From: Clostridia bacterium
Lineage (GTDB): Bacteria > Bacillota_A > Clostridia > UMGS1883
Length of the DNA: 64,000 bases
Reading direction: 5' to 3'
Assembly: GCA_017467965.1 (NCBI GenBank)
Contig: JAFUJZ010000008.1
Coordinates: 1 to 64,000, forward strand
Part shown: piece after piece, positions 16,926-26,381 of the stretch
How the letters are laid out: each line of letters opens with the position of its first letter
Position numbering within the stretch: position 1 is the stretch's first letter
Made by a program: the position numbers and the translations under genes
Notes under the pieces: generated by a model
What the model saw: only the letters and a program-made list of their open reading frames with translations
Databases searched by the model: none
What the model was told of the DNA's origin: nothing

Positions 16926-16956
16926 GACCTGAGAGCAGTACAATTGCTCCCAGGTC
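16926..16956 (-). terminator. Terminator of the CHAP/cohesin/dockerin gene
   Basis: GACCTG-GAGCA pairs with TGCTC-CAGGTC with one mismatch and a 7-base loop; the minus strand continues with seven Ts. Confidence 0.87.
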
Positions 16957-16971
16957 GTCTTAAACATCTTA

Positions 16972-19900
16972 TTACTTTTCAATCAAATTGCTAAGGCATT
17001 TCATTCCTGTCATGTTATCCCATACAAATGCCTTAAGAGTAGCATCCTCTATACCTTCCAGCATACCGCCAAATGATACCGTTTGTCCTTTATTGAAATT
17101 AGCTTTCATATAAACCATATCAATCATAATGCTATCTTTGTATACAGCTATTACAATCATATCTTTTTCAGCTCTGTCTGTATTCTTTGTAACCTGGGCT
17201 TCTGCATAGAATTTTCCATCTATAACTTCTCCCGCAAGAGAATTAACAGTATAATCCATTACTTTTTCAGCTATGACAGAACCATCATTGAGTGTAACTG
17301 TAAGGTCATTGTAGTCTTGGTCACAAATATCGCCTTCAACATAACTGAGAGTTACAGGAACATTTTCAGTTATACCATCCTTAACCTTAAATCTCACTGT
17401 AAAAGCTACACCTGTATTTGTTACATTTGCAGTATTAGACCACACCGCTGATACATATTCAAGACTTGACAAATCTCCACTCTGCTGAATGTTGCTTGTA
17501 AGTGTACCAACCTCAAGTACATCCCCTACAGCTATTGATACAGGCGCGAGAATAGTATTGTCATAATTAAGTCTGATTTTGAATCCTGCTACGCCATCAT
17601 TTTCAGTTATCATAACAGGGATATCAACGTAACCGTCAACTACCTCCTCGTTACCCGCTTCAAAGGTTATTTTTCCCGCTTCTGTGCTGAAAAGATTCAT
17701 CAATTCAACATCCCAGTCTGCAAGATACTGATTGAGTTTTACGCTATCTTTTGTATTAATCTTTCCATCTTCATGAATATCTGCAGCAGCTTGTTCATAA
17801 TTGGTAAACTCTATTTCCCAATCGGCAAGGTATTGATTAAGTCTTACGCTGTCCTTTGTGTTAACCTTTCCGTCCTGTAATACATCACCAATCATTACAC
17901 TTGCAACTTCAACAGTACCATTTGTTATTTCAAGTCCTATATCTTCATAGTTCTGATTAGTAACATCTCCATCTTCGCATGTTACAGTAACAGGATATGT
18001 ACCATCTTCAGTTGTATCTTTAATCCTAAATGTAACAAGCAATATTTCTCCGTTATTTGTTACATTTGCAGAATTAGACCACAACGCCGATACATATTCA
18101 AGGCTTGATAAATCTCCGCTCTGCTGAATGTTACTTGTGAGTGTACCGATTGTTAATGCACTACCTTTTTCAATAGAAACGGGCATTAAAACTGTATTGT
18201 CAAAATTAATCTTAAGTTTAAATCCTGCAATACCCGGGTTTTCACTTATTACAATGGGCATGGTCACGTTTTCACCAATGGCTCCAGTTGTATTGCCTAC
18301 TGCCAGCTTTGCCGATGCAATTGCTGTTACAGTTTCTGTCACGGTTACTATACAGTTTGCGCTCTTTCCGCCTGCAATTGCCGTAATTGTTGCTTCACCT
18401 GCACCAACCGCTGTGACAATACCATTTTCAACAGTTGCAATATTTGCGTCGGATGTGCTCCATGTTACTGTTTTTTCGGTAGCATTGTCGGGAGTAACCG
18501 TTGCTGTAATAGTTACAGTTTCACCTTCAGTTAATGTAACTGAGACTTTATCAAGCGTTACCTTTTCTACAGAGATAACTATGCGTTCCCACTGTGCATA
18601 CAAAACAACCTCACCATTTGCTTCACTTGTAAGGTTCATAACTGTTTCACAATCAGAAAAACTTACCCCTGTACCGTCAGCTTTTGTATTCCATCCTATA
18701 AACTTAAATCCATCTCGACTAAAGCTGTTTGGTGTTAATTCCTTTTCAATATAATACGTATGATTTGAGTCTGCAGTTGTACCCACACCTCCGTTTGAGT
18801 TATACTTAACCACATATTTATTAGCTTCAAAACATAAATAAACAATACCATTCGTATTTATTGTACCAGAAAGCGGGTTTTGAGTTTTGTCAATGCCTGT
18901 ATATGTAAATCCGGGTTTCGCTTTAATATCTTTTATTTCGTATGTTGTTCCATACACATACTCTTTACAAAAATCGTCACAATCATCCGATACTAAAACT
19001 CCATCAATATAGACATCTGCACTTCCCCATCCATTTAAAGATTCTTTATATGTCCCATTACAAATACTGTTTAAATCAAGCTTGTACCTATTTGTATCAA
19101 ATTTTAATCTAACAGCTACAGAACTTGTGCCAATTGTTCCTGAAATTGCACCCTCTTCCACACCTATATACGTATGACCCGCTACAGCTCTTATGTCTTT
19201 AATTTCCCAATTAGTTCCATACGGATGCTTTGTACAATAGTCTGAAACATCATCTTTAACAAGCTTACCATCAATATATATGTCCACAGTACCATAGCCT
19301 ACAATATCATTTACACTTGTGCCATCTAACAAGCCATTCAAATCAAGATTATATGTATTTGCCTGCCATACTGCATAAAGAGTAAGAGTATCTCCATTTT
19401 TTGTTACCATGTTTTTTACGCTCAACTCATCCGGAGTACTGCTTGTTGTGGACGTGGGACTTAATGACCAACCGATAAAAGTGTGACCTGTTCGAGTATA
19501 TCCGTTTTTTGTTAGATTCTTTGCAACATCATATGTATGTGTTGATGTTGCAGTGGAACCACCTGTTGCCCCGTTGCCATCATATTTTATATAGTATGTA
19601 ATAGGTTTAAAATATGCAGTATACGTTGCCGCTCCGTTTACCGTTACTGTTCGGGATGCGTTTGTATTTCCATCATTCCATTTACTAAATAAATAACCTT
19701 TTTGGGGAGTTGCCGTAATCTTTACAGATGAACCATAAGCATACGTACCGCCGCCTGTTATCGTCCCCTTTGACGCACTTTCACTCTTCACCGTAATTGC
19801 ATACGACGCGTTTGTCACAGTAAAAGTTTTTTGTGTACCAAAAGTATAAACTTCATAAAAATTACCGTTTACTGATGCCAAAGCCACAGTATATGTACCC

Positions 19901-20988
19901 GCCGGCAAACTAAGTTGGCACGATGTTGCTGTAGTTCCCATAACAGAAGCATACAAATTATTTTCTGCCGTAGAATTACCACTAAACACCCTCACATCAT
20001 AATGTGTTGTGTTGCTACATGCATTCCAAGAAATTGTTGTTTTTCCTGGGTATTTACCTGCCGATACCGAAATAGTTGGTGTTGATGGCCATACCGCACC
20101 AACATTAAACGGTTGCTTCAATAAAACAACAATATTCCCATTTTTATCGCATGCTTCAATCTGGTAGTAATATCTGCCTTGCGGCAATTGTGTCATATGA
20201 ATATCGCTATCCATTTGCGATGCAATATTAACGGTTGTTCCCGATGGCGCAATACTTGAATAAAGTGAATATCCATTACTCCAGTCATATCTGTTGCTGT
20301 TCTTATCCATAATTCCGGCATAAGCATACTTAAATCCATATCTCGAATAAATAGTTCCTTTAAAATAGAATGCTTCGCCTACACTTAAGTTTGTAGGATA
20401 ATTATAGTCCGTTAATGTTATATCTGCACTTGATGATACTCCTGTACTGACAACTTCACCTACTAATCCATATGCTAAAATTCCTGTGTAATTTATAGAA
20501 TATGTATTTTTCTTAACCGCATTACCGTAATTTCCTTCTATCGTATACACATTTGTTCCATCTGAATAATTAACAATCCCCACATGATTAGGCACACCAT
20601 TTGGTTCATAGTCAAAATAAATTATATCACCTGTTTTAGGTACATATCCACTGTCTCTATATTTTAACCGTCCATTGTTGGCAAACCAACTCATTCCATA
20701 TGGACACCCAGCTGTTCTCGGCACTTTTGTTCCTAAAATTCCTGCTTGATTTGCACACCATGAAACAAAAGCATGGCACCAGTCATACGAGTATCCCTCA
20801 ATGGAGCCAAACCATTTGGTATATTTATTTGGACGTCCCGAAACCCCAACCTCTGCCAAAGCTATATCCCTCAGGTTTTCTCCATCTGTTGCCATTAACT
20901 GAGATTCATCAGTTATTTCTGCTAACACTGATGCACTGGTGGCAACAAACATAACCAAAACCAATAAAATTGATACAATTTTCTTCAC
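16972..20988 (-). CDS. Large secreted modular protein: CHAP, FN3-like, InlB-type repeats, BIG2, cohesin, dockerin, cohesin
   Basis: A 1338-residue exported protein. Signal peptide 1-23. CHAP amidase/peptidase domain about 35-175 with likely Cys71 (YDWCHAF) and His135 (PNHVGIV). Then FN3-like modules (185-390), a GxGTITGGGTY repeat (395-462), an InlB/Listeria-type repeat (464-542), two 88-residue repeats starting YNLDLN and YKLDLN (545-722), another InlB-type repeat (724-801), a BIG2 domain (806-884) and a cohesin-like domain (888-1028). A type I dockerin follows (1033-1092; paired KINTKDSVKLNQYLADW repeats), then a second cohesin-like domain (1105-1245) and a C-terminal module (1250-1338). 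There is no LPXTG or SLH signal. The GTG start (AAAGGGG eight bases upstream) is chosen because the predicted transcript begins after the upstream ATG at 21021. Confidence 0.88.
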   Translation of the reverse strand: MKKIVSILLVLVMFVATSASVLAEITDESQLMATDGENLRDIALAEVGVSGRPNKYTKWFGSIEGYSYDWCHAFVSWCANQAGILGTKVPRTAGCPYGMSWFANNGRLKYRDSGYVPKTGDIIYFDYEPNGVPNHVGIVNYSDGTNVYTIEGNYGNAVKKNTYSINYTGILAYGLVGEVVSTGVSSSADITLTDYNYPTNLSVGEAFYFKGTIYSRYGFKYAYAGIMDKNSNRYDWSNGYSLYSSIAPSGTTVNIASQMDSDIHMTQLPQGRYYYQIEACDKNGNIVVLLKQPFNVGAVWPSTPTISVSAGKYPGKTTISWNACSNTTHYDVRVFSGNSTAENNLYASVMGTTATSCQLSLPAGTYTVALASVNGNFYEVYTFGTQKTFTVTNASYAITVKSESASKGTITGGGTYAYGSSVKITATPQKGYLFSKWNDGNTNASRTVTVNGAATYTAYFKPITYYIKYDGNGATGGSTATSTHTYDVAKNLTKNGYTRTGHTFIGWSLSPTSTTSSTPDELSVKNMVTKNGDTLTLYAVWQANTYNLDLNGLLDGTSVNDIVGYGTVDIYIDGKLVKDDVSDYCTKHPYGTNWEIKDIRAVAGHTYIGVEEGAISGTIGTSSVAVRLKFDTNRYKLDLNSICNGTYKESLNGWGSADVYIDGVLVSDDCDDFCKEYVYGTTYEIKDIKAKPGFTYTGIDKTQNPLSGTINTNGIVYLCFEANKYVVKYNSNGGVGTTADSNHTYYIEKELTPNSFSRDGFKFIGWNTKADGTGVSFSDCETVMNLTSEANGEVVLYAQWERIVISVEKVTLDKVSVTLTEGETVTITATVTPDNATEKTVTWSTSDANIATVENGIVTAVGAGEATITAIAGGKSANCIVTVTETVTAIASAKLAVGNTTGAIGENVTMPIVISENPGIAGFKLKINFDNTVLMPVSIEKGSALTIGTLTSNIQQSGDLSSLEYVSALWSNSANVTNNGEILLVTFRIKDTTEDGTYPVTVTCEDGDVTNQNYEDIGLEITNGTVEVASVMIGDVLQDGKVNTKDSVRLNQYLADWEIEFTNYEQAAADIHEDGKINTKDSVKLNQYLADWDVELMNLFSTEAGKITFEAGNEEVVDGYVDIPVMITENDGVAGFKIRLNYDNTILAPVSIAVGDVLEVGTLTSNIQQSGDLSSLEYVSAVWSNTANVTNTGVAFTVRFKVKDGITENVPVTLSYVEGDICDQDYNDLTVTLNDGSVIAEKVMDYTVNSLAGEVIDGKFYAEAQVTKNTDRAEKDMIVIAVYKDSIMIDMVYMKANFNKGQTVSFGGMLEGIEDATLKAFVWDNMTGMKCLSNLIEK
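17713..17892 (-). other. Dockerin module flanked by two cohesin-like modules
   Basis: Residues 1033-1092 of the 1338-aa protein. Two F-hand loops, GDVLQDGKVNTKD and ADIHEDGKINTKD, keep Asp/Asn at positions 1, 5, 9 and 12, while position 3 is Leu or His. Each loop is followed by LNQYLADW. Cohesin-like sandwiches with the same TLTSNIQQSGDLSSLEYVSA segment lie on either side. Confidence 0.8.
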
Positions 20989-21021
20989 ATTTAAAACCCC
21001 TTTCAAAATATTCGTATTCAA

Positions 21022-21050
21022 ATATTATCACACTTCTTTTATCTTGTCAA
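21022..21050 (-). promoter_or_regulatory. Sigma-A promoter of the CHAP/cohesin/dockerin gene
   Basis: TTGACA (21045-21050), 17 bases, TAATAT (21022-21027) on the minus strand. It decides the GTG start at 20988. Confidence 0.85.
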
Positions 21051-21068
21051 TACCCCACCCAGAGTTAT

Positions 21069-21127
21069 CTATGTAACACATGGTTTATTTTCAAGGCATA
21101 ATAGGGCAAACTATAGGTAACAGATAG
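21069..21127. promoter_or_regulatory. Candidate operator repeats between the giant-protein gene and its XRE regulator
   Basis: CTATGTAACACAT (21069-21081) and CTATAGGTAACAGATAG (21111-21127) share a CTAT-GTAACA-AT core about 42 bases apart. They bracket a weak CATAAT -10 box of the XRE gene. The second copy also has CTAT/ATAG dyad ends. An XRE binding site is inferred from position only. Confidence 0.4.
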
Positions 21128-21147
21128 AATTTAAAGGTGTGATTAAC

Positions 21148-21486
21148 ATGAAAAACGGTTCATACAATTTTGTTCTTACAGGAGAACGCATACGACAAGC
21201 ACGAAAAGCTCACCGCTTTACGCAAGCCGAAGTCGCCGAAATGATAAACATGAGTTCAAAAAATTTCAGTCAGCTTGAACGTGGCATGACTGGCATATCA
21301 ATTTCTTCACTTATTGCTCTTTGCAAATGCCTTGAAGTGTCTGCCGACTATATTCTTTTTGGTGCAGAAAGTAATTCTCAAAACAATTCCGTAAATATAT
21401 TACTTTCGCAACTTACAGAAAAAGAACAAATATACGCCGAAAAGCTTTTGCAAGTATATGTTGACTCATGCAAAACAAATAAATGA
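21148..21486 (+). CDS. XRE-family transcriptional regulator, divergent from the CHAP/cohesin/dockerin gene
   Basis: A 112-residue DNA-binding protein. The Cro/C1-type helix-turn-helix covers about 8-62: GERIRQARKAHRFTQAEVAE, SSKNFSQLERGMTGISISSL and CLEVSADYILFG are all canonical. The tail (about 70-112) is a short charged helix (LTEKEQIYAEKLLQVY), perhaps for dimerisation. The ATG is preferred over the GTG three codons upstream because AAGGTG lies eight bases before it. Divergent placement suggests that it controls the neighbouring 4-kb gene and itself. The same arrangement recurs at 53932-60250. Confidence 0.9.
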   Translation: MKNGSYNFVLTGERIRQARKAHRFTQAEVAEMINMSSKNFSQLERGMTGISISSLIALCKCLEVSADYILFGAESNSQNNSVNILLSQLTEKEQIYAEKLLQVYVDSCKTNK

Positions 21487-21501
21487 ACAATAATTTACAC
21501 A

Positions 21502-21529
21502 AAAAAGCGAGGGATTCCCCTCGCTTTTT
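21502..21529. terminator. Bidirectional terminator between the XRE gene and the secreted protein at 21544
   Basis: AAAAAGCGAGGG pairs with CCCTCGCTTTTT around a 4-base loop. Confidence 0.87.
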
Positions 21530-21543
21530 CTGTTCAAAATATT

Positions 21544-23277
21544 TTATTCAATTATAACTCTGTAATCGTCAAGACTGAAAATATCGGAATATTCACCGTC
21601 GCCAGAGAAATCAAGATTCTTAGGCACGCAGTAGAATACACATTCCTTAACCTTTTCTGTCTCACTGTCATATCTCAGATACAGATAGTTATGGTACTGA
21701 GCCGTGCTTTCAAAAATTGACGGATATGTAGATATTTTTGAACCGGTTGCCGTGATAACAGGTGTGTCGCCATCCATTGCTATACCTACTCTGTAACACA
21801 TCGCACTTGTTGATACAAATTTGTATGTAGTTTTTGTTGTGTCCGGTAAATTCTGGCAAGTAAGCCTACTACCGCTCTTTGAGAACATTTCGGTTACAAT
21901 ATTCTTATACTTTGTACTGCCGTCAGAAGCATCATAAACGCCAAAATCCGCTACAAACCCCTCGGGGTTAATGGGCAAACCAAGACTTGCCAAAAGTTCA
22001 ACCGCCGCAACATCACCGTCGGAGTTCGTACCAACCATAATCACACTACCGGGAACTACGTCAGCCATAGTTGTCGCCAGTCCTAAAACAGTTATTACTT
22101 CGGCAAGGTCATATGTAACCTCTTCTCCCGCCTTAAAGCCCTTTATTTGTTTGGATGTAACACTGCTTACAATTGTAACATTGTCCTCTTGGTTAAAGGT
22201 ATAGGCTGCAGTGCCAGGCAATCTGAATGTAAAGCTCAGAATTCCATTCTCCAGCTTTGCATCGTGAATATACTGGGATGCAACAGAATTATTGTTGTTT
22301 ATTCTTATATATTCCTTCCACCAGGATGCAATTGTAACAGGATTGAAAAATCCTTCGGTTTCACCTAACGGTGTAACAGTCACCGCTGTACTGCCGTCAG
22401 AATTCACACTGCTTGTAACGTTAAAGAATAAATCTCCCGTATAAGCACCACTACCGGAAACTCTTGCGCTCATTTCTCCGTCTGCCGTATATGTAAGACG
22501 GATACCCGTCTGGTTTACGTATGCACCGAGGATTTCCTTTACTGCATCATCGATTGTATAGGGCAAGCCTTCGTTATAATCAGCTGAGCTGTTTTTCAAT
22601 ATGCCTACGCTGACTTGATAAATACTTCTTGTGACAGCACCTACCGTGATTTCCTTTTCTGTTCCGTCGTGCATAGGCACGAGAGCATAGGCACAGGCGG
22701 TATATTTTCGGTTATAGTTGGACTCGTTAAGCTTTGTTATCGCCGCCGAAAAAACGCTTCTGTCCTCTTTTTGGAACTTTTCGGCTTTTACATACGCAGG
22801 GGTACTGCTCTCCTCTGCCATAACCTTTATACCAAACTCTACATTTTCATCTGCAATGATTGTATCTGTATAGTTTGCCGTAGCAATAAATCTCAAACCG
22901 CTGTCTGACAAAGCATCAAGCTTGCCGCCTTCTTCAAGCTGTACCTGCCCTACTCTCACCTGAGCACCGTCAACCATTTCCAATCCTGTCCCAAGTGTTA
23001 CTGCGTTTGAAAAATCAGCATCACAAGTTACGCTAAATTCTTCATTCAAAGGATAATAAACGCCTTCAACGCCTGCGACAACGGCATTTTCGTCCGATGC
23101 AACAAGCTTTATTATGTCAGTACCTGTCACCAATGTACTCTCGGAAATCTCCTGTCCGTTAACCATAACGGTGACGCTGTTTGATGGGGTAACGGTGTAG
23201 CCGTCTTCTGCATGGGGATACACAGCTACAGATACCAAAAGTGCAAATACAAGTATTATTGATACTAATTTTTTCAT
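21544..23277 (-). CDS. Secreted beta-rich protein of unknown function
   Basis: A 577-residue exported protein. The signal peptide is about 1-24 (MKKLVSIILVFALLVSVAVY). An Ig-like region with VMVNGQEI follows. Residues about 120-255 hold a conserved-looking unit with SDSGLRFIATANYTD, VEFGIKVMAEES and NYNRKYTACAYALV, a pattern I have seen in clostridial surface proteins but cannot name. The C-terminal half contains VTPLGETEGFFNP and ends YSDIFSLDDYRVIIE. No catalytic motif is visible. It starts 20 bases after the GH43 gene stop, so the two are co-transcribed, which suggests a shared role in extracellular polysaccharide use. The ribosome site is GAGGTAACTTTT. Confidence 0.72.
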   Translation of the reverse strand: MKKLVSIILVFALLVSVAVYPHAEDGYTVTPSNSVTVMVNGQEISESTLVTGTDIIKLVASDENAVVAGVEGVYYPLNEEFSVTCDADFSNAVTLGTGLEMVDGAQVRVGQVQLEEGGKLDALSDSGLRFIATANYTDTIIADENVEFGIKVMAEESSTPAYVKAEKFQKEDRSVFSAAITKLNESNYNRKYTACAYALVPMHDGTEKEITVGAVTRSIYQVSVGILKNSSADYNEGLPYTIDDAVKEILGAYVNQTGIRLTYTADGEMSARVSGSGAYTGDLFFNVTSSVNSDGSTAVTVTPLGETEGFFNPVTIASWWKEYIRINNNNSVASQYIHDAKLENGILSFTFRLPGTAAYTFNQEDNVTIVSSVTSKQIKGFKAGEEVTYDLAEVITVLGLATTMADVVPGSVIMVGTNSDGDVAAVELLASLGLPINPEGFVADFGVYDASDGSTKYKNIVTEMFSKSGSRLTCQNLPDTTKTTYKFVSTSAMCYRVGIAMDGDTPVITATGSKISTYPSIFESTAQYHNYLYLRYDSETEKVKECVFYCVPKNLDFSGDGEYSDIFSLDDYRVIIE

Positions 23278-23296
23278 AAAAGTTACCTCTTTCGTG

Positions 23297-26200
23297 TTAC
23301 TTCAAAGGTTCAAGGCTTTCAAAGCTCTCAAACCAATAAGTTTTAAGCTTTACTCCTGTTTTGACAATTTCTTCAGTAACTTCTTTACTCTCCATGAAAT
23401 TGATTGTCTTCTTTTCGGCACCAATCATAATGCCTTCTTCGTCATATTGTGCAACGACAACATCAAACTCTTCTACGTCCTCGCCGTCCTGCACAAATGT
23501 AACAAAGTACATATCCTCTGTTTCGGTTATGTTGCAGGCAATGGTCAGTTCCTTACCAAAAAGCGCACTTACCTCTTCTTCGCTGATTGCTCTGTCATAA
23601 ATCATGAACTCGTCAATCGTGCCGTCAAAGTATCTGTCACCTGACCACATGGATTTACCTATGTAGCAATACGGAATTGTGTAGGCAATTTCATATGGGT
23701 CAAGCTTGACGTTTTCGGTTTCTCCTGCCAAGACTCCGTCAATATAGATACGCATCACATCCCCCTCTTGCATCATAACAAGATGGGTCCACCTGCCTGT
23801 TTCGATATCAACGTCTATGGATACGCCTTTTTCATAGTCAAAGCTACCTGCGGTGATTGCACCTCTCAAATGGTTCTCGCCGTAGTAAGGGGTTAAGAAC
23901 ATATATCTGCCCGTTCCCGTACCAAAGTCAAAAACACGCTGTGTGGCATCTTTAACATCGGGCTTTATCCAAGCTGAGATTGTATAATCCTCCAAGCCGG
24001 TAAGTGCCTCTGAGGGGATAGTTACATAGCTTTCGCTTGTTCCGTCAAGCACTAGTCCTTGTCCGCCACTTATGCCCTGCGCAATCGTTGCGGACGAAGC
24101 CAACTGCGCATCATTAAAATTTCCCGATTTGTCATACTCATCCTCAAAATCATAGTAGATAATCGGATTTTTACTTGCCTCTATTCTTTCGGCAACGCTC
24201 TTTCCGTATGCCTTTTCAAGCTTGTCAACCTCATCCTTTGAGATTGTTACAACATAACCGTGTCGGGGTGTAAAATCGAAGGAATAATCACTGCGGTCAA
24301 GCTGTGTAAAGTTAACCAAATCAGTTGTTTCTGTCATGATAAAGAACCCGTTATTATAAGCGTCATAAACAAGATTGTACTTATCCTCGTTCATCAGCTT
24401 GAAAATACCGCTACCCTCAATTGCTACATCGTTGCCCCAAGCGTCCTTTCTGGGCAGTGCATTGATTCGGTCTGAATATGGTCCTCCTGCATGCTGGCTT
24501 GTTACAACGTAAATACCGCCTGCACTTTCGTCTTTAACGTACATGTAGTAAATACCGTCTTTATAGATAATGTCAGAGTCAATATCATCCTTGAACTCAT
24601 CATGACGGTACAAAAGCTCAGGTTCTGTAATAAGGGTCTTCATGTCTTTACTGTAAACCTTATACATCTGTGTATTACCGCCACTTGAAAGTGCAAGATA
24701 AATCATATAAGCACCGTATTCGCCTGTTTCCTCATCGTAAAACTCGGGGTCCCATATAGCCTGAGGCGCCCATGCACGGTTATACCAGCCAAACTGGTTA
24801 AAGTCAATAATTGTACCTTCGTCCCAGTTAACGAGATCTTCGCTTTCAAAAATTATGATGCTACTCTGGCTTGCCCAACCGTCCCAGGAGCGCATATCCG
24901 TAAAGATTGCATAATACAAACCGTTCTGTCCCTGCATTATGAAGGGGTCACGCATACATTCATGTCCCTTTGTGCTCTCAAGCACGGGGTTGCCGCCGTT
25001 AATAGTATTAAAGTGATAACCGTCACGGCTTAAACCGTAGAAAAGCCTTTCCTGCTCGGGGCGGTTTCCCGTAAAGTATGCAAAGAGGTATGCAAAGTCT
25101 TCTTCCTCAACGATGATGTCATATTTTTTACTCACAGTTTTTCCGTTATATGTACTGAAAAGATAAAGCTCTGTCTGTTTATCTCCTCCGCCGGAGGGTG
25201 CACGTGTTATTTCGCCTTCATCCGTTATAACGGTTTCATCCATTGATTTCCACTGGAGTGTACTGCCATACTTTGACTCGGTTGTAAGATACAAATCCTC
25301 CTTAAGGTGTTCTAAATTACCCACAAGAAAAACTGCGTCCAAGTCCATTTGCGCAATTTCTTCATCCTTATACTGATGAATAACATTAAAGCCGTAAATT
25401 CTTTGTGCTGTATTTCCGTCAGCGTCCTTAAATGTTGCCGTAAGATTTACCCACGCGTCTATATCAAGTCTTGTAACTGTACCGTCATTTTTGAGAACAT
25501 TCTCGTTGTCTGATTGCCATTCAACCGTCAAGCCTTCGTATTCATTAGGAAGAGTAATACTCTCTGTCAGATTATAGCTTTCAAATTCAAAACTCTCAGC
25601 CGCAATCCATACATCGGCTTTTTCAGCATCAAGGGCATGTTCCTCTGAAATAAGGGCAACCTCCCCTGTTGTAAGAGCCTTTGAATACACTCTGAAATCT
25701 TCAATATAGCCCTTAAAGTAGCTGTCGCCCGAATACTGGCTCTTTGCAAGGTAGTTACGGTTTGTATCACCTAAAGAGCTTGCCAAAAGGTCGCTTGTTG
25801 TTTCGCTCACAACTTCTCCGTTAATATACATTTTTTTATTGGTGCCATCCATGACGATAGCAATCGATGCCCAATCGCCTCTCTGTACCATATCGCCCCT
25901 AAGCTCGCCCTCTTCCTGCCACCAACCAACATTTGTCATGGCAAAGCGGGCATTTGAGCCGTTATTTGTATTCAAAAACAGATAGTTGTTTTCGCTTGTT
26001 CCCACAGTAAAGGTAAACTGATTTGCACCGTCCATTTCGGGGCGTACATTTATAACAAACGTCACGTCTTCCTCGCCAGAAACAATATTATCGGGCATAT
26101 GGATATAGTCATCCGTGCCGTCAAAATACGCATAACCGTGTTCAATCGTTGCACCGTAATTAATTCCGTTTGTAATTTCGCTTTCAAAATCATAATGCAA

Positions 26201-26305
26201 AAGAACCTCTTCTGCATTTTCATTCGCAAAAGCCGTCGGCATTATTCCAAGCAGCATTGTGCCTGCAACTAATGCCGAAAAAACTTTTTTCATTTTATTT
26301 TTCAT
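23297..26305 (-). CDS. Secreted LamG-GH43-LamG glycoside hydrolase
   Basis: A 1002-residue exported enzyme. Signal peptide 1-28. A LamG/concanavalin-like domain at about 32-215 (HYDFESEITNG, EDFRVYSKALTTGEV), two atrophied Ig-like repeats (228-400) and a five-bladed GH43-type propeller at about 403-690. Candidate catalytic residues are Asp453 (MRDPFIMQ), Asp576/578 (DDIDSDIIY) and Glu630 (IEGSGIF); FTPRHGYVV closes the domain. A second LamG domain follows (about 713-910) and then the WFESFESLEPL-type C-terminal module. GH43 enzymes act on arabinose, xylose or galactose linkages. With the GH30 gene, arabinogalactan is a plausible target. AGGAGG lies seven bases before the ATG. Confidence 0.87.
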   Translation of the reverse strand: MKNKMKKVFSALVAGTMLLGIMPTAFANENAEEVLLHYDFESEITNGINYGATIEHGYAYFDGTDDYIHMPDNIVSGEEDVTFVINVRPEMDGANQFTFTVGTSENNYLFLNTNNGSNARFAMTNVGWWQEEGELRGDMVQRGDWASIAIVMDGTNKKMYINGEVVSETTSDLLASSLGDTNRNYLAKSQYSGDSYFKGYIEDFRVYSKALTTGEVALISEEHALDAEKADVWIAAESFEFESYNLTESITLPNEYEGLTVEWQSDNENVLKNDGTVTRLDIDAWVNLTATFKDADGNTAQRIYGFNVIHQYKDEEIAQMDLDAVFLVGNLEHLKEDLYLTTESKYGSTLQWKSMDETVITDEGEITRAPSGGGDKQTELYLFSTYNGKTVSKKYDIIVEEEDFAYLFAYFTGNRPEQERLFYGLSRDGYHFNTINGGNPVLESTKGHECMRDPFIMQGQNGLYYAIFTDMRSWDGWASQSSIIIFESEDLVNWDEGTIIDFNQFGWYNRAWAPQAIWDPEFYDEETGEYGAYMIYLALSSGGNTQMYKVYSKDMKTLITEPELLYRHDEFKDDIDSDIIYKDGIYYMYVKDESAGGIYVVTSQHAGGPYSDRINALPRKDAWGNDVAIEGSGIFKLMNEDKYNLVYDAYNNGFFIMTETTDLVNFTQLDRSDYSFDFTPRHGYVVTISKDEVDKLEKAYGKSVAERIEASKNPIIYYDFEDEYDKSGNFNDAQLASSATIAQGISGGQGLVLDGTSESYVTIPSEALTGLEDYTISAWIKPDVKDATQRVFDFGTGTGRYMFLTPYYGENHLRGAITAGSFDYEKGVSIDVDIETGRWTHLVMMQEGDVMRIYIDGVLAGETENVKLDPYEIAYTIPYCYIGKSMWSGDRYFDGTIDEFMIYDRAISEEEVSALFGKELTIACNITETEDMYFVTFVQDGEDVEEFDVVVAQYDEEGIMIGAEKKTINFMESKEVTEEIVKTGVKLKTYWFESFESLEPLK

Positions 26306-26347
26306 CTATATTCCTCCTAAAAGGTTTTTACGCAAATATACATAATA

Positions 26348-26377
26348 ATTATATCATTTTCATATATTTCCTGTCAA
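26348..26377 (-). promoter_or_regulatory. Sigma-A promoter of the GH43 transcript
   Basis: TTGACA (26372-26377), 18 bases, TATAAT (26348-26353) on the minus strand, starting five bases past the phoR terminator. Confidence 0.85.
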
Positions 26378-26381
26378 CATA

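Noticed and set aside
18128..18754. Open frame of 208 codons antisense to the CHAP/cohesin/dockerin gene
   Set aside because: Mirror of repeat-coding DNA; the Val/Ser/Thr-rich product has no independent support.
20989..21021. ATG at 21021 as start of the CHAP/cohesin/dockerin protein
   Set aside because: It directly abuts the -10 box, so it would not be transcribed; the GTG at 20988 has a ribosome site and yields a normal signal peptide.
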